Positions 57,179 to 64,000 of a stretch of 64,000 nt of DNA are shown piece by piece (within the stretch, counting starts at the first letter, position 1; each line of letters starts with the position of its first letter). This stretch comes from Cymodocea nodosa (lineage: Eukaryota; Streptophyta; Magnoliopsida; Alismatales; Cymodoceaceae): NCBI GenBank assembly GCA_036874045.1, contig CM072343.1:3182001-3246000 (forward strand). Direction: 5' to 3'. Under the pieces are notes generated by a model. That model saw only the letters and a program-made list of their open reading frames with translations. It was not told the DNA's origin and ran no database searches. Made by a program: the position numbers and the translations under genes.

Positions 57179-58483
57179 TGAAAGGACCTCTAGATTTCGA
57201 TAATGCAAAAATCAATGTGAGGTTTTAAATTGTATTTCTCAGGTTTAACAATCAGCAAGAAAGCAGAAGTTGATACAAATAGTTCAAAGTTTGCTGCAAG
57301 TAATAAAAAGGACTCCAGAAGATTACTAGGCTTAACTATCCGAAAGAGAAATATTTTCGATGAGTTAACAATTTAAGTATCCGACAATTAGAAGGTTTTC
57401 GGAGAGTTAGAAAGATGGATGTATGAAAATCGAAAAGTTACTAGAGTTAACTATCCGAAATCTTGAAGAGTTTCGGTGAGTTATAGGAATAACTATCCGA
57501 AGCTTAAGTCATTGAATTTCCCACGTGTAGAAATCCAAACAGAAGCTTAAAAGGAGAATCGAAAAGTTACTAGAGTTAACTATCCGAAATCTTGAAGCAT
57601 TTTGGTGAGTTACAAGTATAACCATTCGAAACTTAAGTCAGTCTATTATGCACGTGCTGAATTAAATAAAGTAGTTAGAAACTTAATGAAGGATTTCGAA
57701 GGGTTACTATAGCTAACTATCCGATAATTAAATAATAGTTCGGTAAGTTACAGCTGCAAATATCCGATTGAATGATAGTTCTCATTGTATGATTAGAAAT
57801 CCTAGATGGCAGAAAGACTTAAGTGATTCTTCGGTGAGTTACAAACATCCTTTGGAGAGTTACACAGCTAACTATCCAAAAGGTTGAGAAAATCGGAAGG
57901 ATATCTTGAAATATCTTCCTAAACGGTAACTTACCATATTTGGGACTGAATTCTGATCAAGTACAGTAGAATACATCTGTTGGAAGAAAAATATGATCGT
58001 TACACATGTTTAGTATATATACAAGATACAGACAACAAAATTAGCTCAGCTTTTTGCTCATACATATATTCACACCAAGCTCAACAGAAGAAAGCCTTAG
58101 AGATCAAATCATCTTCAACATTTACAAACTCAATTTTAGAAGCTCATCACGCACTCAACTCTGATACTTTCAAGCTAGTGTTTACTAAAGTACATAGATC
58201 AAAACTTTAGAGAAAGATTGGTTGGAGCTACGACTAGAAAGCTCAAGTGAATGGTTGGTTCTTGCTTTAACCTTAAAGCAAGTAATTGTAAGTTTGTGAA
58301 AGTTTAGTGAAGCCCAAGTATCCCTTGGGGGTGGACTAGCCGTTAGTAGTGAACCACCTAAAATCTTTGTGTGTTTTCTTTTATCATGTGCTTGCTAATT
58401 CTTTATATCATTCTACCATTAAAAGGCTAAGAAACAAATTATTACCATTCACCCCCCCTCTGGTAAGCCATAAGGTCCTAACA
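57179..58483 (+). repeat. 3' LTR of copia E
   Basis: 1305 bp, TGAAAGGACCTCT...AAGGTCCTAACA. U3 has alternating CTAACTATCCGAAA and GTTTCGG(T/A)GAGTTA motifs (57330-57880) with CACGTG boxes. TATATATA box at 58014-58021. The end shares CATTCACCCCCC...CTCT with the C LTR. Confidence 0.92.
58014..58021 (+). promoter_or_regulatory. LTR TATA box (family C/E)
   Basis: TATATATA at the same place in the C LTR (42105-42112, minus strand). Likely core promoter of this copia family. Confidence 0.5.
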
Positions 58484-58493
58484 CTTTGCTCAA

Positions 58494-60080
58494 TGCTGAG
58501 TATTTTGTTTTGATGATGTGTGCTGAATGAAAGTAATCATATTTGCTCAATTACTATTACTTGTGAAAAGAAATTAAAAACATCTATTAATACAGAAAAA
58601 GTTTACTGATATAAATACTTGTCTGTATTGGATCTGAAATTATACTAAGTTATATAACTAGTCGTTTCATTGCGTTAATTTCTCATTTAACTAAACGTTA
58701 AGTTAACGTGTGTTTTTATTGAAAAGCATGATATGTTTTAAAGTTATATCTTCTGTATCATGAACAGTGCACGTTTAGACAACTCGTTAAGTTAGAGTGT
58801 TATTTGTATAGAGATCCTGTGAAAACTAGTTAAGTTAGAGGCTTAAAGGTTAAAATAGGTCACGTGAGAACTTGTTAAGTTAGTGAGTAAAAGAAGAGAC
58901 GAACTTATTAAGTTAGTGTTGTACATGTGGTGAAATTATAAGTTACGAATGCTATATTGTATCACGTGAGGTGCACATGTTTAACTCGTTAAGTTAACAT
59001 AACTAAATGCGTTGAGTTGCTATATTGAACACTAAGGCAACGCGTTAGGTTAGCATTATAAAACTTAAGTTGTTATTTTTGCATGTGGTAAAATTCTTAT
59101 TATAAAAACATTTGTTTATCACTGGTTCATTGACTTATCTGTAACACAACAGAGATGGTTCATTGAATTATTGTAATACCACGGAGATGGTTTATTGAGT
59201 TAGCATAACACCACAAACTTAGTTCGTTGAGTTAGCTATAGTACTTGTCACGTGAGTTGGCACATGAGGAACTCATTAAGTTAGAAATGTTAAGTTATAT
59301 ATCTACTTGTGTTACTCGTTTAATTAACATTAAAGTAACGACTTCTTATTACACTTGATGAAAGATTTTGGACGAGAAATTTTATTTTGCAGGAAATTTT
59401 TCAGAGATCCAAGAGTGATGATTAAAGAAAATTTGAAATGTAAACGTGGGTCAGAATGTGTGTATTTTGATGAAGGAAAAAGAAAAGATGTGAAGAAGTG
59501 GAGGACTGATAGTGATTAAATGTGGAGGATATGCATGAAATGAAGATACAATATAAAAGACATAGAATTCTCGTTGATTAGTTATCCCTGCACACCAAAT
59601 GAAAAATCTTTTCAGGGATCAAAAACACCTCTTCGAGGAAAAGGTCTCAGGTGGAAGAAAATTCAATGAAGTAGAAAAAGGTAAGATTTGTGTCACTAAA
59701 GATTTGAAGTATTAGAAGGAAGCAAATTCGGTGAAGTAGAGAAAGACTAGATATTCGTCATTGAAGAATTGCTGAAGAAGAAAGAGAAGAAGAAGAAGAA
59801 GAAAGATCTCCTCAAATAGGGAGAAATATTTTAAATTCCATAAATTTGTTTTCTCTATTTGTAGTTATGAAATTGTATAGATGAAACATGGTATCAATAT
59901 ATAATTGCATCTACAATTTCTAAGGAGAATTGAATTGTATATTGTAATTGAAACCTTGAATAAAAATGATTTTATGAAAACAGTGTCTCAACTTGTTTTT
60001 GAGTTTTAAAGTTTCAATTATAATCGAAATTGTTGAAAAACACAATTCACCCCCCTCTTGTGTAGCTATACGATCCTACA
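58494..60080 (+). repeat. 5' LTR of copia D2
   Basis: 1587 bp, TGCTGAGTATTTTG...CGATCCTACA, colinear with 11679-13259. TATAAAAG at 59552-59559. The segment 59029-59089 is the one shared with the gypsy LTR at 37208-37265. Confidence 0.92.
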
Positions 60081-60082
60081 AG

Positions 60083-60094
60083 TGGTATCAGAGT
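60083..60094 (+). other. primer-binding site of D2, initiator tRNA-Met
   Basis: TGGTATCAGAGT, one mismatch at the last base from the canonical site, 2 nt after the LTR. Confidence 0.9.
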
Positions 60095-60279
60095 TTTGTT
60101 ACTAATCTTTGATATAAAATCAATACCAACTTATTTAATATCATTTATTATTTTGCCTTCCTTGTTTTTAAATAGAAATTAATATCTAAGCATACGTTTA
60201 ACTTTCTTGATTTAAGGCTCCAGTTGTTTTAAAGCTTTAAATTGTTTAAAATCAAATAGGTTGAAAAATCTAAAGTAAG

Positions 60280-60343
60280 ATGGCTATTGGAAATGGTAAT
60301 TTTTCTTTGTATGAAGTCCAAAATCTTAATCATCCTCTGTTCG
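60280..60343 (+). pseudogene. gag: copia D2 gag, N-terminal stub
   Basis: ATG at 60280 opens about 20 codons (MAIGNGNFSLYEVQNLNHP) matching the D1 gag start at 7897. Similarity ends near 60343, where unrelated sequence leading to the AR primer site begins. It shows where the D gag starts relative to the primer site (about 185 nt, as in D1). Confidence 0.8.
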
Positions 60344-60379
60344 GGTTGCTCTAGGCGGTACTAGAGAACTTGTATTGGT

Positions 60380-60397
60380 TCCTAGGCAACAACACTA
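60380..60397 (-). other. putative primer-binding site of AR, tRNA-Asp, heavily decayed
   Basis: The minus strand reads TAGTGTTGTTGCCTAGGA: 12 of 18 matches to the tRNA-Asp complement, with five of six changes being transitions. It is at the family's 7-nt spacing from the LTR tip, the main reason for accepting it. Confidence 0.5.
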
Positions 60398-60404
60398 AAT
60401 AACT

Positions 60405-62408
60405 TGTATTTGTTAACTTCTATTTTTAACTTGGTTAATTTGTCTTTATGTTTATATCAGTAATTTCTTTTCAGAAGTAAACAAACAACCTTTCACACAA
60501 ATTAGATATTAATTCCAATTTGTATTTTAACTACAAGTGCATAGTGTATATTGTATTTGTGTGCAAGTATAGGTCGATCCCATAGAGAAATTGAGTAAGA
60601 ATTGTGTACTGTTCTATTTTTTATAATATACTTAATATGTTCAGTAATCCCTCCGTTGAGTTACAGTTAACACAATGGACTAATCTCATGAACTTAAGTT
60701 AACTCCACAAGCCTATCTTTTCAATTTAATACTGCTATTTACAAAGGAATTCGGCCAACCATTGGGCGGTTCCACAGATTGTAAATAACATCAATTAACC
60801 TCTTTAATGCTAGAGAATATTAGATTTATCATTAAACAACACTAACATTCAAATATTTCAAATAGTAACCATTAAAATCTTTAAGTATCTGGAACAAATC
60901 GATTTCAGTAAACTGTAATACTATTTTCTATTTTCTGAATCAAACAAACATAAAACATTCACAATACTAACAATGATAACTTTAATCACGATACAAAACA
61001 AACAATACAACACTTAAATACTAAATATAAACACAAATAAGTTATTGTTTTTGGTATTTTTGTTTTAAGATGTTCATGAAAATGGGTGAAAGGTGAAATG
61101 TATAAATCTCTATCGACAGTAAATACTTCCATCACTACATGCTATGCGATTACACCACTGAAAACTTAATCACTTACAATTCTGCCTCCTCTCTCTATAG
61201 AATTGTGAGTCTAGAATTGCAAGATGATCTCCTCTTCAGCATACTGGCATCAACCCGAAACCAAGGCTAGAAGCTTTACGATCTCCTGAGATATGAGTTG
61301 GTGCTTGGTGAAAATGGCTTCCCTTCCCACGACGCGATTACTCCTCACAATGGTTGTCAGGCACTATGTTTGGCTCGGAATCGACTCGACATTAGGAAAG
61401 TATCCTCATAGACCTTCGATGGTTGGTGATTATGGTAATGTTGGTGAATTGTTGGTGATAGTGTGGATGATTCAGTGAACTTCTGACGTTGCCTGCAATT
61501 AGCGTGGTCCTCCACCTTTACACACACTGCCACACACCGCCAACCACACTTCTTCATTTTTTCTCCTCTTCTTTTATATTTCTTTAGTAGTAACTGCTTC
61601 TACTTTAAATGATCAGTTGGATTTCCTTCATTCAGATCAACGATGGTGATTTCTTCTCCCTTCCACGAGTGAATTCCTGCATGATACGTGCAATCGTGGC
61701 TTTCCTTCGAATGTCCTATTTCTGTAACCGCTACAATGACATATTAGAAAATAAATGGTCTGTGGAGTTACAGATAACTCAACGGACTTACTTCATTGAT
61801 TTAACTATAAAACACGTGCAATAAAGAAATAAGTTGCTAACATAATGCGTTACCTTAGTGTGTATTCATGTAACTCAACGCGTTCAGTTATACTAATTTA
61901 ACGAGTTAAACATGTGCATCTCACATGACATAATAAAGTATTTTAAATTCAACATGTGCATCATTCTAACTTAACGAGTTCAAATATATAACTTACTGTT
62001 TTCACTCACTAACTCAATGAGTTCTCACGTGATCTTTTTATACCTTTAAACCTGTAACTCAACGAGTTGGCACGTGATCTTTTAATAAAAAGAACACTAA
62101 CTCAACTAGTTGATACTTTTCACTTAAATATTCTTTTAGCGTTTAAAACATAACTGTCTAATACATGCAATATAACTCTCCGAAATAATAGAAAATTTGG
62201 ATACTAAAGAATTAAAAACTAACAACTTACTGATAGTTCAGAAATGTACTAAATTAACATTAATTCCTTGAAATTATGTAGATTCTTTCATTAAAGTATA
62301 TAACAGTGCAATTATAACATAATGGCTTAATTCTCATATGATAAGCTAAATATTATGTAATTAACCATCATTTAACTATTAATATTATGCACTTTTTCAT
62401 TCTAAACA
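60405..62408 (-). repeat. LTR of copy AR (family A)
   Basis: 2004 bp, plus-strand ends TGTATTTG and TTCTAAACA; close to the A3 LTR. U3 carries CTCAACGCGTT and AACTTAACGAGTT motifs of copia D type (61840-62110). Small ORFs near 61293-61557 recur in other LTR copies and are not called. Confidence 0.85.
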
Positions 62409-64000
62409 CCTCCCCCATACTTAAATTTTGCTAGTCCCTTAGCAAACTAAGATCTAATTAGTTGGCCATTCTAAAATGCTAGAATTAATTTTTCACCTAG
62501 TTCTTTTTCAAAATAGTAAATTAGATTACTATATAGATTTTCTATATGTTTCAGTAATCTGTTTTAACTTTGTTTTCTCCTTTTCAACCTGCAAATATAC
62601 TTAGAATATATGTAAATTACATACAAAATATATCAGCATCACATAGGTGTTAATTATATTATCGTTTATTCTTCTTTTCAACATTTGTCATCCTGAATTT
62701 CCCAATATGATTTCTAGAATAAATTTCAAGTACATACGAATCAAAACACAATCCAATTCAATATGATTAAGACAAGTAGAATAAAGAATTGTATCTCAAA
62801 TAAACAACTTCAAAAGTCTATTCTAGATTCATACTTCAGCAATTTTAGATAACAGAACATATACTCGATTCAAAAGATATCTGTATTTCACAAAACACTT
62901 GTATCTTTTCAAAACAGTATATTCCTATTTGTACTTTAAAAGTTAATTTGACAAGCTTAAATCATACAAGAGATTTCTAGTGTACCCATGTATCGAGCTT
63001 TCAGTCAACAATCCTAGATCTGATCAGGATCTTAGGTTGTTAGATTTAAAGAGTCCTTTTTCAGGTCAACAATCCTTACATACCTATCTACTCAAGTACA
63101 AAAGGCTTGTGATCAAACAAGTCAATAAACTCTCAAAGTTTTTTTTTTTTTAAACACAGATAAACAAACACAATATATTCATGTAATTCATTAATATAGA
63201 TGCAATAAAATACAAATCTCATATAGTCCTACTTCTATTATTTACTGAAAATATGAATCCATGTCGATAAGCTCATACTTTTTCTGTAGTTTAATAAGCT
63301 CTACACATAAACCATTCTACAAGTTTAATCAATCAAATTAAATATATCCTTGATCATATGTATTTCATTTAATCCAAAAATCAACATTTCAGCTCTTTCA
63401 GGATTTCAGATAATTACTGAGTTTCAGTTAAGCTTTCTTATTTCATTTTAAAATCGTGAAATTGTTAAACTCATAAAATTCAGCAACAACATAAGATACT
63501 ATATCTAGATTTGTATGAATAATAAAATTTGTAGCATCTTATATAAGATTATACATATAACATTCAAGCAGTCATAGTTCTTAAAAATTTTACAGTCTCA
63601 AATATCGGATAGTTACAACAAATTCTTGTTCAAAAAATTTTCAATTTCCATATACAGAACTTTTGCAATACCATTCTAATTTCTATAATTAACAAAATTA
63701 CATGGCTGTTACTTTAATTACCTCCCCCCCATACCTATATTTTGCATTGTCCTCAATGTAAAAGATTTTACAATAAATACAATAATTATAGCAAGCATGA
63801 ATATTATTTCGTTGACTTAGCATCTAACTCAACGAACTTAGTTGAAATGTAAATTCAGGATAAGTAATCAATTACATACCTCGTCCTTTTGTATCTCCTT
63901 CAATATTTTCTGATTTTTGATTCTGAAAAACTTTTCATTCACATATAAAAGCAAAGTATATAACAACATAACAATTTAACTTCTTAAATCAATGTCTTGT
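62409..64000 (-). other. polypurine tract and 3' non-coding region of AR
   Basis: Tract complement CCTCCCCCATA at 62409-62419. Colinear with 46929-48489 of A3, including the antisense-open block (62980-63153) and the internal tract with hairpin (63721-63758). No gene within the window. Confidence 0.78.

Larger units (their letters stand above)
52040..58483 (+). mobile_element. Sirevirus-like copia E
   Basis: Plus-strand copia flanked by CTTTG (52035-52039 and 58484-58488), inside the protease gene of A3. Order: 5' LTR fragment of 240 bp fused to gag, gag, PR, IN, RT, RNase H, polypurine tracts, 3' LTR. The primer site, most of the 5' LTR and the first gag codons are deleted, so it could not replicate. 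No accessory ORF is present after pol, unlike copia D. Confidence 0.92.
44962..58493 (-). mobile_element. Athila-type gypsy copy A3 (interrupted by copia E)
   Basis: Minus-strand family A copy inserted in the A1 integrase gene; ATTAG (44957-44961) would be the left target-site duplication. Right to left: decayed PR/RT/RNase H (52034-50226), end of the 3' gag (50225-50040), F-box (49823-48879), 3' non-coding region, polypurine tract, 3' LTR (46928-44962). E is inserted in the protease gene. The A3 sequence resumes for only 10 bp (58484-58493) before D2. Integrase, most of the gag and the 5' half are missing. Confidence 0.85.
58494..60343 (+). mobile_element. 5' stub of a copia D element (D2)
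   Basis: Plus-strand LTR, primer site and first 60 or so bases of gag, cut at about 60343 by family A sequence. It begins after CTCAA (58489-58493), which continues A3 protease sequence and is probably its left target-site duplication. E and D2 thus inserted only about 5 bp apart. The rest of D2 is missing. Confidence 0.87.
60344..64000 (-). mobile_element. family A copy AR, LTR with internal sequence on both sides
   Basis: Minus-strand LTR (62408-60405) with a polypurine tract and 3' non-coding region to its right (62409-64000) and a decayed primer-binding site to its left (60397-60380). An LTR between a 3' end and a 5' end suggests a tandem or recombined element. The left leader is cut at about 60343. 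By comparison with A3, an F-box ORF should lie about 390 bp beyond the right edge of the window. Confidence 0.7.

Overview
The window looks like AT-rich intergenic chromatin from a flowering plant, most likely a dicot; I cannot name the species. I found no ordinary host gene, no rRNA and no tRNA gene. Almost every base can be assigned to long terminal repeat (LTR) retrotransposons inserted into one another. Two superfamilies are present. Ty3/gypsy elements of Athila type (families A and B) have primer-binding sites matching the 3' end of tRNA-Asp. Ty1/copia elements of Sirevirus type (families C/E and D) have initiator-Met primer sites, a large coiled-coil gag and several GGGGGAG polypurine tracts before the 3' LTR.

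Layout. 1-2430: 5' end of a minus-strand A copy (AL). 2431-8820: minus-strand copia D1 (gag, PR, IN, RT/RNase H, PBS, truncated LTR). 8821-13259: plus-strand copia D piece (accessory ORF, polypurine tracts, 3' LTR) joined head-to-head to D1. 13260-15093: 3' non-coding fragment of a minus A copy (A0). 15094-44961: plus-strand A1, interrupted by B (17877-26866, target-site duplication (TSD) ATAGG) and by minus-strand copia C (29007-43242, TSD TTTAA). C itself holds a 5'-truncated plus-strand A copy, A2 (30362-38695). 44962-58493: minus-strand A3, inserted in the A1 integrase and interrupted by copia E (52040-58483, TSD CTTTG). 58494-60343: 5' stub of a D copy (D2). 60344-64000: another minus A copy (AR), running off the right edge.

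The most interesting biology is in families A and B. In A1, AL and B the reading frame after the primer-binding site starts at the nucleocapsid zinc knuckle and has no capsid domain. A capsid-type gag lies at the 3' end instead: after integrase in B (overlapping frames), and between the accessory ORF or pol and the 3' LTR in A2 and A3. In A2 and A3 this 3' gag is followed by an intact-length F-box protein ORF of about 310-315 codons, then 3' non-coding sequence, polypurine tract and LTR. Family A therefore appears to be an Athila-type retrotransposon with a permuted or duplicated gag that carries its own F-box gene. That invites comparison with viral F-box proteins such as polerovirus P0, which redirect host SCF ubiquitin ligases. 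The functional part is inference.

Other recurrent signals: short motifs of the GTTGAGTTA / TAACTCAACGA and GGATAGTTA / TAACTCTCCGAA type occur in LTRs of unrelated families and in the spacers of family A. A block of about 58 bp is nearly identical between a gypsy LTR and a copia LTR. A block in the 3' non-coding region of A stays open on the antisense strand in four copies. Coding regions have decayed mainly by in-frame TAG codons rather than frameshifts, as expected for long-methylated elements.
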